Assembly: GCA_963669155.1 (NCBI GenBank)
Contig: OZ022577.1
Location: 25,513,865 to 25,577,864 of the forward strand
Direction of reading: 5' to 3'
From: Arbacia lixula
Taxonomy: Eukaryota; Echinodermata; Echinoidea; Arbacioida; Arbaciidae
Length of the DNA stretch: 64,000 bases
The notes under the pieces are model-generated. The model saw only the letters and a list, made by a program, of their open reading frames with translations. It did not search any database and was not told the origin of the DNA. The position numbers were made by a program, and so were the translations under genes. Of this stretch, positions 40,541 to 51,700 are shown one piece after another; within the stretch, counting starts at the first letter, position 1; each line of letters opens with the position of its first letter.

Positions 40541-41100
40541 GAGTAATTAGTGATTAAATCACAAATCCTCACATGTTGAGGATTTCACTAATTTCACTGA
40601 TTACTCCAATTCTCCCTATCGCATATAGCCGATATCAAGCGATATCACCTCGCGATACCGATATCTGATCGATTGCTCTTGGGACGTAAATTTCCGGTAA
40701 GAGTTTGTTGTCGGCAGAAAGTGACCTAGAAATCACTTTTTTTATGAATTAAGCAGCGAATATTTTGTGTAAGGTTATGGTTAGGGTCAGGGTTAAATTT
40801 AGAATTAGGTTTAGGGTTAGTGTTAAGGTCAGGGTTAGGTTTAGGATTAAAATTCATAAAATTAGTTGGATACCCTGGTCCGTTATTGTACGGGATTGCC
40901 GAATGTTCGTGGACCGGAGGTTCATATCCCAAGAATTAAAGGTAAAAAAATTAGAGCGCCACACACGTTCAGATTCGGAGAGCTATATGCGATAGGGAGA
41001 ATTGTGGATCATTTATGGGCAAATCACTTTTAGCAAGTTTCTAAAATGGACAATACAGTGTACATGAATTTAAGACCATTGGTAAGAAGATTTGCTGTCT
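40541..41100. repeat. Truncated copy of the 22214-22578 fold-back element, interrupted
   Basis: The segment 40541-40610 (GAGTAATTAGTGATTAAATC and the central ATCCTC hairpin) and 41001-41098 (TGGATCATTTATGGGCAAAT onward) match consecutive parts of the element at 22214-22578. The outer left arm is absent. A 390-bp sequence splits the two parts. Confidence 0.75.
40611..41000. mobile_element. 390-bp inverted-terminal element nested in a fold-back repeat
   Basis: The ends TCTCCCTATCGCATATAG and CTATATGCGATAGGGAGA are exact inverse complements, flanked by AAT and ATT. The uninterrupted relative at 22214-22578 shows the approximate empty site. The interior holds degenerate TTAGGG-like units (about 40778-40856). 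No transposase is encoded. Confidence 0.7.
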
Positions 41101-41144
41101 TAGTTTATTACTAATTTCATACATGTTCATATATTTATGACTTC

Positions 41145-41460
41145 TTATGAATGGGTATGATGGGTATGAGAGGTGTCTGTTAGCTTACATTTATTTGGAT
41201 CCGGTGGCCTGCCAGAAAGTTGAACATCACTGCTTGAAATCATGGCATGAGGTGAAACGCTAGAGTCGCTTGACACAGTGCTAATAGGTACATAGATCCA
41301 GTGGTAACAGTTGGACCCAGTAGCAGTGGAAGGTTGCACATCGTCGCCAGAAGTGGACCTCAAGGCAACAGGTGAAGGAGGTGAAGAACTTCATACAAGC
41401 CTCCTAGGTTGAATGGGATCAAGGCTGATCACATCTGAGGAAATTGATTCCTGTGGAAAA
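41145..41460 (-). other. Unidentified Ser/Pro-rich open segment
   Basis: On the minus strand a frame reads SPPSPVALRSTSGDDVQPST and ends SSSDVQLSGRPPDPNK just before a possible donor GTAAGC; an acceptor CCACAG lies near 41453. A second minus-strand segment near 40300 reads SSNNVKPSGSPPDYN, a similar ending. This may be remnants of a nested gene or mobile element. No family recognised. Confidence 0.25.
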
Positions 41461-42330
41461 CAAAGAATTAGCTTACAGTTGAGGGTAGGCCTACATTCAA
41501 ATGGAGCAATTACACAATTATACATCTTAATATAAATGCAAGTTAAAAATGAATTTATTTTCCAAACATGTGACGTTGGCATTCATACAAAATCTCCAAT
41601 TTATTCTGTTTTTGAAAACAATTTTTTTATGATCAAATTTTTAGCCCTTCAGAAATACATTTAATAATGAACGGATCTGATCAGTCTGCATGCATGTTTC
41701 AAGTACGAGGAATCCGGCCATGCCTCTGGCTTGGGGTACTTATACGAACTATTGGAAACAGCCACAATGATTTGGGATGGTAAGCCATTTAGGAAAATGG
41801 TTTGGACACACATGTAGATTTAAGAATGGGACGCCCATTTAAAATTTCTTGTCAAAGTTTGCTTTCTGTGTCAAAATCAGTGATTTAGACGGGAAGTGTA
41901 GATTTTCGCTCAAAAAATGGCTTCCGCTATCGTTTCAAGGACAATGTGCCTGTGAAAGGCTGTAAACATTTTTGTACTACATGGTTGATAATATCCATGC
42001 TAGTGACAGGCTTCACATTGATCGCGCATACCATGACATGGTTTTTAAAGCTGGTAGACATAAACATGATGTGAAGATTGACACTGTCTTCACGTCTTAC
42101 TCACTGATTTATACACAGAAAGCAACCTGGTCCGGACAAGAAATTTTCTGCGAGACTGCGTCCCTCTTCCTGAGGCTGAGCTAAGCCTAATCATGCTAAT
42201 CTACCCAGTTGTTGTTTTCCTCTGGGTGTTTTTTTAGTTAAGAGTTAGACTAATTATCATGATCAATGTCACGGCTGTGGTGTGGAATCATGCCACGGAA
42301 TGAATACATGCCGTTCATCATGTTTTGAAT

Positions 42331-42359
42331 CTGTACTGTACTGTACTGTACTGTACTGT
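42331..42359. repeat. (CTGTA)n microsatellite
   Basis: About five perfect pentamers of CTGTA. Confidence 0.9.
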
Positions 42360-43079
42360 GTAAATATTATTGGATATGGCCTATGGGAAAGTGCACGCAA
42401 AGCACGAGACGCAAGTGATTTATCTACACTATATTCAATACGTGGGACTTAGATAAGATATTGCAAAATGCGAGAACGCGCCAACTTACCGTCCGCTGGA
42501 CAATATTCCGCGCCAAACGATGCTGAATAACCAGACGACTTCCGGTGAAACATGATGACGAGATTTGTAGATTTTGTTAGTTTTCAGATGCGAGAGCAAA
42601 ATGAAAACGGCAATCTCGTAGTGATGAATGCTTCCTCCTCACGAAGGTGTCAAATACAAGGCATGTAATTGCTGGCACGGGTCAGGTCATCGAATAAAAA
42701 ATACTAATACAAATTTTCATTTTAACTCAATGGTAAAAAATACGCAAACCTTTTCAGTATTTTTACCAATTTTTTAATTATCATAGTGTAGCATATTATA
42801 TACCAATCAAAAGAAAATTTTATTGCGAATCTTGTACGACTTAAATCGTGCACAGATTTTAAGTTCTAGCTTCAAAACATCTTGGAACGTTAACACATGT
42901 ATTTTCATGCTGAAGCTTCTCGCAAAATCTCGAATGAAAATTCAGCACTGCGAGACTCGAAGCCTGTACGATAAATTCTGTGCGTACGCCTCATTAACGC
43001 ACCTGCTGCGCTCTGGCTGTTGAAGACCCCCTTTTTGAGACCTCGATATCCGTTCTTTAGATCCTCTATATCCTACGCA

Positions 43080-43249
43080 TGGTGAAAGTTCCGCGAAAGT
43101 TCCGCTCCTTAGCCTCCCCGCTGTTCCCCTCCCTCCGTTCCCCAGGTCCGCGGCTTGCGTGCAGCTTGCTACGCGTACGCTTCAACATCAACCCGGCCGC
43201 CCGACCCGCCGGCCGAGCGAGCTGTAAGAAAACCCTGATGTAACTGCTG
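43080..43249. other. GC-rich block at the left gap edge
   Basis: GC-rich sequence unlike its AT-rich surroundings, including CCCGGCCGCCCGACCCGCCG. It could be part of a CpG-rich exon, or foreign to this locus through misassembly next to the gap. The open frames crossing the gap are artefacts. Confidence 0.35.
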
Positions 43250-43449
43250 NNNNNNNNNNNNNNNNNNNNNNNNNNNNNNNNNNNNNNNNNNNNNNNNNNN
43301 NNNNNNNNNNNNNNNNNNNNNNNNNNNNNNNNNNNNNNNNNNNNNNNNNNNNNNNNNNNNNNNNNNNNNNNNNNNNNNNNNNNNNNNNNNNNNNNNNNNN
43401 NNNNNNNNNNNNNNNNNNNNNNNNNNNNNNNNNNNNNNNNNNNNNNNNN
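43250..43449. other. Assembly gap (200 N)
   Basis: Exactly 200 N, which looks like a placeholder or estimated size. CCTGATGTAA occurs immediately before (43233) and immediately after (43450) the gap. Confidence 0.98.
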
Positions 43450-45298
43450 CCTGATGTAAACACAACGCGTCGCATGTGCAGCAAGGATAGTTCTGTAGAC
43501 CCTGTTTTTCACAATGCCGGTATATTTTTAGTTCCTAAGACCCCACATTTTACGCGGAGTTTACCCTTGTAGTCAGTTCCTTATACCCTCATTTCAGGGT
43601 TTCGTGAGGCACACCCCCATCAAAATATAATTTGAGTGCCCCCCCCCCCCCCCCCCGGGACAAAACCTCACAGCGCTACCGCCATTATTGGAGTGAGCCT
43701 GTCCAAGACACGACTTGAAATCTAATAGTCAATATAATTCCACTTTCCACAGTCAGTTTCCAGTTCTAATCTTGTTAGGGGACCACTTAAACAGTATTTT
43801 CTTACTTTGTTGTGATGTTAAGAAAATATTATTTTGTTTTTACCTGCAAAAGGGTGACATCATTACCTTAAACTACAAAGCTTTAAGCTCATTGGCTCAT
43901 CGTGTGTATCCAATATATATATATATAGATATATATATACATATATATATATATAGTGGTGTAGTAAGCAACAGATCCTACAAAACCACAGACATAGTCG
44001 AATGAAACATGCTCCCGACATTGGCAGACACATTTCAATTCAATTACTTAATTCATTTTCCAGACGAGCTCATGAAACAATGCTTTAATTTTGCAGCTCA
44101 GTTGGTGATAGTTATTTTGGAAATGTCACTGCTGATCTGGAATTAGTTACAGGAATTCTGCAAATTTGAATTTAAACAAGTAAATTACATTCCAAAAGAG
44201 GAAACCCTAGCTTGGTTAGTTTAATGCATTGTCATTGATTGTTGTATTGTCTGACAATTTTAATTTGTAGGCTTATTTGTATCAAGATGACATATGAACT
44301 TCAATGAACATAATTAGGCATGAAGCTCGAAAACCCCAATCTTAGTGTACTTTTAATAATAATATATTTGCATTATTGATATTATTTTGTCAATTATGGG
44401 TTAGTGTTTGGGTTAGGGTCTCTATTCATGAGACAGAAAAGTTAAGAAAACATTGTTCAACAGCAGCATTCTCACTTGAAAGCATAACAAAACATATGAA
44501 GTACAATAGCAACCAATTTTAATTTTTTGACCCTTGGGTAACATTTTTCATGGAATTGCCCAATAAATTCATCTTTCTAGAGAATCCCACTATCTAGGCA
44601 TGCACACATATCACATAGTATTTCCATAAAAATAAGTACATTTCCTGCCAGGTAATTGCTTGTTATGTAGAACATAATCAGAAATGCAAGGTGCAGAATG
44701 TCCTGAGAATAATAAAAAAATCGCTCATATCCAACATACTCATTGTTCCTGTTCCAGCTGTTAATGCTGAGAAACACATTTAGAAATCTATGTTTGACTT
44801 AGAACTAAAATCCTAAATGAGGCTTTCCATTTCTTGTACTTTTGAATTATGCTCAGACGAATGCACAGTATACACTGTATGAATTGTACACGAGCCAGTC
44901 AAACATTGTCTTATAAATACAATGTGTCACTCTAATTTCTGCAGCATTCTCTCAATGTTCAATCATCTTCAACTGTATGCACTGCCCTCTAGCAGCATTT
45001 GTATGCACATGCCTGACTCTCTTCACAAGTTCAGTTGAATAGAAACAAAACCATCCCTGATATGAAGCATTGAGAAAAAGTTACAAAAGTAATCAAATTA
45101 ATCTAAAGGCCCTGTCCAATACTGCCCTGTAAAATTCCCGTCTGCCTCCATTTAAATATTTAAGTCAGACGACGGTAAACGTAACAATTTTTGGCCATGA
45201 AAGGTTTCTATTTTTACCACCTTTGCATCCCTACTGGCATTTAGTTTCAATGTGTTTCAATTACTATGTGTGTGTTTGGGGGGGGGAGTATGACTTAC
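43450..45298. other. NDUFAF5 intron 4 right part, unassigned DNA
   Basis: Contains a C17 run near 43640 and a (TA)n tract at about 43912-43955. No exon recognised before the exon at 45299. Confidence 0.4.
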
Positions 45299-45346
45299 CA
45301 ACATTTTGCTAGACATCTCACACTGGTACAGAGTTTCCACTTCATC
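45299..45346 (-). CDS. ndufaf5: NDUFAF5 coding exon 4
   Basis: A 48-base exon, phase 0 on both sides, with acceptor CTCAG and donor GTAAGT. It encodes DEVETLYQCEMSSKML, matching the family's FFQADIAENAL segment. The acidic residue expected to contact the AdoMet ribose is Glu here instead of Asp. The second Tc1 element ends 38 bases upstream of the acceptor AG, so the branch point may lie within or at the edge of the transposon. Confidence 0.88.
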
Positions 45347-45385
45347 CTGAGACAACAGAAAGCAATGAAATATAAAGTTGATATA

Positions 45386-47084
45386 CAGTTGTCCTCAAAA
45401 TTATTCATACCCCATTGAAAATAACAGTATTTGTTAGATTCTTCCTTTGTAAAAGCTATTAGGTTGGTACTTCCTGTGTATCTTTTGTCTACTTGTTGCT
45501 ATGCACAAATCCACATATGAGTTGGCTAAACTTCATTTGCATAATAATAGATAAGTCCAAAAGTTATTTTTCCCTCATGTTCAGAATTATTCATACCCCT
45601 GACAATACCTCAACAAAAATGTTCTTTCTTCATAGTATCCATTGTTTTCCTTTCCTGAGAATGTGTTAATCTTTGCCCTATAGTTTTTTCAAGATGTTCC
45701 AATGGATTAAATACCTTTTTTGTTGACCAAATGTTAAACTATTGTCAAACACATAGCATCTTTCCATAAGACTTTAAATAGAGGAAACGTGTTCTGGTCA
45801 TTCTCAGTTTCTGATCATCATGGTCAAGAAGAAGGAGCTCAGTGAGGACCTACGGCAACGTCTTGTGCGTGCCCACATTGAAGGAAAGGGTTATAAGGCC
45901 ATTTCGAAGCAATATGATGTCCCTGTGGCAACCGTGCAGAGCATTATCAACAAGCACAAGAAGTTCAATACTGTTAAAATCCTCTGTGGGCGTGGCAGGA
46001 AGAGAAAGGTGTCCCCCAAACTTGCCAGGAAAATCTGCCGAGAGGTCAACAACAACCCCCGGACCACAACCAAGGCCCTACTTCTAACGCTTGACCAGGC
46101 AGGGACGAAGGTATCACGGTCTACTATTGAGCGAGTCTTGCACAGAGGAGGTCTCCATGGACGTAGGCCTCGGAAGACCCCACTGCTCAGGAAGAAGCAT
46201 CTGGAGGCTCGCCTAGCCTTTGCTAAAGGTCATCTAAAGCAAGATTCCAGCTTTTGGTCAACCATCCTGTGGTCTGATGAGACAAAGTTGGAGTTATTTG
46301 GCCATATGGATGTTGAATACGTCTGGAGGAAAAAAGGAGAAGCATACACTCCAAAGAACACTGTGCCCACCGTCAAGCATGGTGGTGGAAACATAATGCT
46401 ATAGGGATGCTTCTCTTCCAGTGGCACAGGCAACCTCGTCAAGGTCCAAGGAATCATGAGAAAGGAGGATTACATCACGATCCTTGATGAAAACGTGAAG
46501 GAATCCGCTGAGAAACTCCAGCTTGGCCCTAATTGGAAGTACCAGCAGGACAATGATCCAAAACATACCGCCAAGGTAGTGAAGAAATGTTTCAAGGACA
46601 ATGATGTCAACGTCCTCGAATGGCCAAGTCAGAGTCCTGACCTGAATCCAATTGAGAACTTGTGGCGAGACTTGAAGACCAGAGTGTTGGCTAGGAAACC
46701 GACCAACCTGTCCCAGCTTGAGGCTTTTGCCAAGGAAGAGTGGGCCAACATCCCCCAGAAGACATGCAGGAAGCTTGTGGACACGTACAAGAACCGTCTA
46801 GAAGCAGTCATAAGAAACAAAGGCTATGCTATTGACTATTAAAGAAAGACATTGGACTCAGTAAACCTAGGGTATGAATAATTTTGAACATGGCATTTTT
46901 TGAAAATCCATGAATAAAATACCCCTGAAATGATGAATTTCTTGAGTTGTGTATTGTTGTTATTCTTTCACATGTTGGTCACGTATAACTGATATACACA
47001 CACTTGACAAAATGCATTCATTTCGTCACAAAAATAAAAAATCATAAAAATTAACAAGGGTATGAATAATTTTGAGGACAACTG
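45386..47084 (+). mobile_element. Tc1/mariner-like transposon, copy 2
   Basis: A complete 1699-bp element flanked by TA (45384-45385 and 47085-47086), with the same terminal and inner inverted repeats as copy 1. Its transposase is on the plus strand, antisense to NDUFAF5. The two copies therefore form a widely spaced inverted pair about 40 kb apart within one gene. Confidence 0.93.
45820..46842 (+). pseudogene. Tc1-family DD34E transposase, one nonsense mutation
   Basis: The frame is 340 codons from ATG at 45820 to the natural stop at 46840-46842. A TGG-to-TAG change at codon 195 (46402-46404) interrupts it between D153 and D244. All three catalytic residues (WSDETKLE, QQDNDP, SPDLNPIENLW) and the helix-turn-helix region are otherwise intact, with no frameshift. 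It differs from copy 1 at only a small number of residues. The position mutated here is still Trp in copy 1, and the reverse holds for codon 308. Confidence 0.93.
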
Positions 47085-47444
47085 TATGCATTGATTGTAT
47101 TCCTTGAAGTTACTGAATGGTAATCTAAACATGACTTAACATGATATGTAATTCAAATTGTATCGGGAGAAGTGCTAGTTGAGGGCTTAATTTTTTTCTC
47201 AGGATTTGAAATATCATCAAATTTGGAAAAGGTTGGGTAAATCAAAGGATGGATTTCATATGTTAGAATTCCCTTTCTAAGTTTTGTTTACCAACACATT
47301 AGGAGCCAACACTGGGAAGCTTGACAGTATTTCTAAAGAGGCATTCAAAGCTGCTCTTGATAGCTACATTAAGGGGTATATGGTTTTGAAACAGCAAGAT
47401 CTCTCACAGAATTGTGGCACTGTCAGGAGAAAATGGTTCACTTA

Positions 47445-47905
47445 AAGGGGAGGTCCACCCTGAAAATAAAGTAGTTTTGATTATCGCAGCAAAATGAAAG
47501 CAAGATATTAGTGAAGATTTCATGAAAACCCATCAAGACTTTCTGAGTTTTTCATTTTGTGACGTCACTTGTGAGGTGCTCTCCCATATGCTCTGTGCTG
47601 TATGATTCCATAAATTGCATTTTTTGAGTTTTTCTTTGCAGAAATCAAGGTGTGTGTGTAAAAACATTTCTCTAATAGGTTAGATGGTAAATAGCCTTTT
47701 GAGAAAAAGGAAATTTAAAGAAAAAATAGTACAAAACTATAGCAGAGTACACCGCAGGTGACATCACAAAAATAAGAAATCGAACAGTATTCATAACTCT
47801 GTTATCCTTTGATGAATTTTTGTCAAACCTTCACGTATTTGTCTCTTTCATGTTTCTGCCTTTATTAAAAAACAACTTAACTTTAGGGTGGGTTTTCCCT
47901 TTAAA
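47445..47905. repeat. Diverged fold-back MITE (AAAGGG...CACCCT ends)
   Basis: The left end AAAGGGGAGGTCCACCCTGA and the right end, whose complement reads AAAGGGAAAACCCACCCTAA, are imperfect inverted repeats. The interior includes TTTGTGACGTCAC and a matching GTGACATCACAAA. It shares the end pattern and interior motifs with the element at 62050-62554. Confidence 0.65.
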
Positions 47906-48166
47906 GGAAAGGGGTGCTAGTGGTTAAGACTAACAGGCACTTAGTTTGATGGAGAATGTCACTCTTTCATGACTATGGGCCCCATTCTTGGTTGCTTTCA
48001 GGATATCAGGAAAGTATATAAACTTTCCTGTAAAAAAAAAATTATCCAGGCCCAATGAAATCTGCAGAGTAGCTGGGCCAGGATTTCTGCCCATAATCAT
48101 TACTGTTACTGCCCCTTACATTTAGCCATCTATAGCTATCATTTTCAATGTTTTTACATCACTTAC

Positions 48167-48230
48167 CTCTGTCAGATACTTGGCAAGTAGACCTCTTCCA
48201 CACCCCAGGTCCAAAGCAACAGGAAACTTT
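48167..48230 (-). CDS. ndufaf5: NDUFAF5 coding exon 3 (AdoMet motif I)
   Basis: A 64-base exon between acceptor GTGCAG and donor GTAAGT. Its first base completes an Arg codon from exon 2; the exon then reads KFPVALDLGCGRGLLAKYLTE. LDLGCGRG is the glycine-rich AdoMet-binding motif I of class I methyltransferase folds and is nearly identical to the family's ALDLGCGRGYIA. NDUFAF5 is known to hydroxylate an Arg of complex I subunit NDUFS7 in the mitochondrial matrix; that role is inferred from family membership. Confidence 0.95.
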
Positions 48231-48616
48231 CTGCACAGAAAGAAAAACGCATCAGGACAATACATTTAATGTAACTCCATAAAACCAGTCAAAATATATG
48301 ATAGAATGTGTCTAATGTCTCTTGATTCAACAAGGGTTTAAACTGCATCCACGTAGCTGGGGGAAGGGGGGGGGGGGATCACTCGTGACAAAGAAATTAT
48401 TTTCAAGACAAATATTAAAGCCTTCCCATAATTTTTTATCTCTCTAATCCACAACCAACTCACTTTCTTTTTCTACCCATATTCTTTGTTTGTATGATAC
48501 TGTGTAGCATTCTGCAATGAGCTGAAAAAGCTGGGGACTTTTCACCCTGCTTCTGAGGTTTGTTATGTATGTGGAGATAAGCAATCCCAATAAATTGTCA
48601 TAACATCTGCTTTCAT

Positions 48617-48698
48617 ACAAGGCATTAGCAATATTGTGTCTCGCCCACTTGCGAAAACAAGGCATTAGCAATATTGTGTCTCGCCCACTTGCGAAAAT
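48617..48698. repeat. 41-bp perfect tandem duplication at the left end of the satellite array
   Basis: A segment containing GGCATTAGCAATATTGTGTC and TCGCCCACTTGCGAAAA is present twice with no visible difference. It includes the GTCTCGCCCAC terminal motif of the array that follows. Confidence 0.9.
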
Positions 48699-48740
48699 AA
48701 CCAGAAATATCGCGATCTCCGTTGCTACGCAAAAGAATTG

Positions 48741-51700
48741 TATCCCTGACCTCAAATGACCTTTGACCTTATCCTGTGACCTCCAAAGGTACCATAACAT
48801 GAAGGTACCCCCAGTGCATCTATGACCCAAGTTAGGTTGTAATCCAAGCAACCTATGTGAAGTTATTTGTCAAAAGAGAGTCTTGCAGGTAAACTTTAAC
48901 GTATGACCTCAAATGACCTTTGACCTTATCCTGTGACCTCCAACAGCACCATAACATGAAGGTACCCCTAGTGCATCTATGACCCAAGTTAGGTTGTAAT
49001 CCAAGCAACCTATGTGAAGTTATTTGTCAAAAGAGAGTCTTGCAGGTAAACTTTAACATAGAAAAAGAGAGTCTTGAACATACTCTTTAATATATGACCT
49101 CAAATGACCTTTGACCCTATCCTGTGACCACCAACGGTACCATAACATGAAGGTACCCCCAGTGCATCTATGACCCAAGTTAGGTTGTAATCCAAGCAAC
49201 CCATGTGAAGTTATTTGTCAAAAGAGAGTCTTGCAGGTAAACTTTAACGTATGACCTCAAATGACCTTTGACCCTATCCTGTGACCACCAACGGTACCAT
49301 AACATGAAGGTACCCCCAGTGCATCTATGACCCAAGTTAGGTTGTAATCCAAGCAACCTATGTGAAGTTATTTGTCAAAAGAGAGTCTTGCAGGTAAACT
49401 TTAACGTATGACCTCAAATGACCTTTGACCTTATCCTGTGACCACCAATGGCACCATAACATGAAGGTACCCCCAGTGCATCTATGACCCAAGTTAGGTT
49501 GTAATCCAAGCAACCCATGTGAAGTTATTTGTCAAAAGAGAGTCTTGCAGGTAAACTTTAACGTATGACCTCAAATGACCTTTGACCTTATCCTGTGACC
49601 TCCAACGGTACCATAACATGAAGGTACCCCCAGTGCATCTGTGACCCAAGTTAGGTTGTAATCCAAGCAACCCATGTGAAGTTATTTGTCAAAAGAGAGT
49701 CTTGCAGGTAAACTTTAACGTATGACCTCAAATGACCTTTGACCCTATCCTGTGACCACCAACGGTACCATAACACGAAGGTACCCCCTGTGCATCTATG
49801 ACCCAAGTTAGGTTGTAATCCAAGCAACCTATGTGAAGTTATTTGTCAAAAGAGAGTCTTGCAGGTAAACTTTAACGTATGACCTCAAATGACCTTTGAC
49901 CTTATCCTGTGACCTCCAACGGCACCATAACATGAAGGTACCCCCAGTGCATCTATGACCCAAGTTAGGTTGTAATCCAAGCAACCCATGTGAAGTTATT
50001 TGTCAAAAGAGAGTCTTGCAGGTAAACTTTAACGTATGACCTCAAATGACCTTTGACCTTATCCTGTGACCTCCAACGGTACCATAACATGAAGGTACCC
50101 CCAGTGCATCTATGACCCAAGTTAGGTTGTAATCCAAGCAACCCATGTGAAGTTATTTGTCAAAAGAGAGTCTTGCAGGTAAACTTTAACATTTGTGACG
50201 GACGACGGACGACGGACGGACGACGGACGGACGCCATTTGGATCCCTTAGTCTCGCCTTCACCTCCGGTGGGCGAGACAATAACCAGAAATATCGCGATC
50301 TCCGTTGCTACGCAAAAGAATTGTATCCCTCACACAATTCTGTGCACAAGTTAGGAAGCCTTCACCAAGAGTCTTGCAAGTAAACTTTAATGTATGACCT
50401 CAAATGACCTTTGACCTTATCATGTGACCTCTTACAGCACAATAACATGCAGGTGCCCCCAAGGCATCCATCATACAAGTTTGATTGCCATTGTAGCAAC
50501 ATGTGATGAGTTATGTGTGATAAGAGAGTCTTGCAAGTAAACTTTAACATATGACCTCAAATGACCTTTGACCTTATCCTGTGACCTTCAACGGTACCAT
50601 AACATGAAGGTACCCCCAGTGCATCTATGACCCAAGTTAGGTTGTAATCCAAGCAACCTATGTGAAGTTATTTGTCAAAAGAGAGTCTTGCAGGTAAACT
50701 TTAACGTATGACCTCAAATGACCTTTGACCTTATCCTGTGACCTCCAACAGCACCATAACATGAAGGTACCCCCAGTGCATCTATGACCCAAGTTAGGTT
50801 GTAATCCAAGCAACCTATGTGAAGTTATTTGTCAAAAGAGAGTCTTGCAGGTAAACTTTAACGTATGACCTCATATGACCTTTGACCTTATCCTGTGACC
50901 TCCAACGGCACCATAACATGAAGGTACCCCCAGTGCATCTATGACCCAAGTTAGGATGTAATCCAAGCAACCCATGTGAAGTTATTTGTCAAAAGAGAGT
51001 CTTGCAGGTAAACTTTAACGTATGACCTCAAATGACCTTTGACCTTATCCTGTGACCTCCAACGGTACCATAACATGAAGGTACCCCCAGTGCATCTATG
51101 ACCCAAGTTAGGTTGTAATCCAAGCAACCCATGTGAAGTTATTTGTCAAAAGAGAGTCTTGCAGGTAAACTTTAACGTATGACCTCAAATGACCTTTGAC
51201 CTTATCCTGTGACCTCCAACGGTACCATAACATGAAGGTACCCCCAGTGCATCTATGACCCAAGTTAGGATGTAATCCAAGCAACCCATGTGAAGTTATT
51301 TGTCAAAAGAGAGTCTTGCAGGTAAACTTTAACGTATGACCTCAAATGACCTTTGACCTTATCCTGTGACCTCCAACGGTACCATAACATGAACGTACCC
51401 CCAGTGCATCTATGACCCAAGTTAGGTTGTAATCCAAGCAACCCATGTGAAGTTATTTGTCAAAAGAGAGTCTTGCAGGTAAACTTTAACGTATGACCTC
51501 AAATGACCTTTGACCTTATCCTGTGACCTCCAAAGGTACCATAACATGAAGGTACCCCCAGTGCATCTATGACCCAAGTTAGGTTGTAATCCAAGCAACC
51601 TATGTGAAGTTATTTGTCAAAAGAGAGTCTTGCAGGTAAACTTTAACATAGAAAAAGAGAGTCTTGCACATACTCTTTAATATATGACCTCAAATGACCT

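Noticed and set aside
40778..40856. Telomere or subtelomere at TTAGGG-like units
   Set aside because: The units are few, degenerate and lie inside a small transposon in the middle of a gene.
43066..43512. Open frames spanning the N gap
   Set aside because: They exist only because N is read as open; no supporting sequence on either side.
48444..48851. 135-codon frame beside the satellite array
   Set aside because: It is built from the duplicated 41-bp segment and satellite sequence, so it is a repeat artefact.
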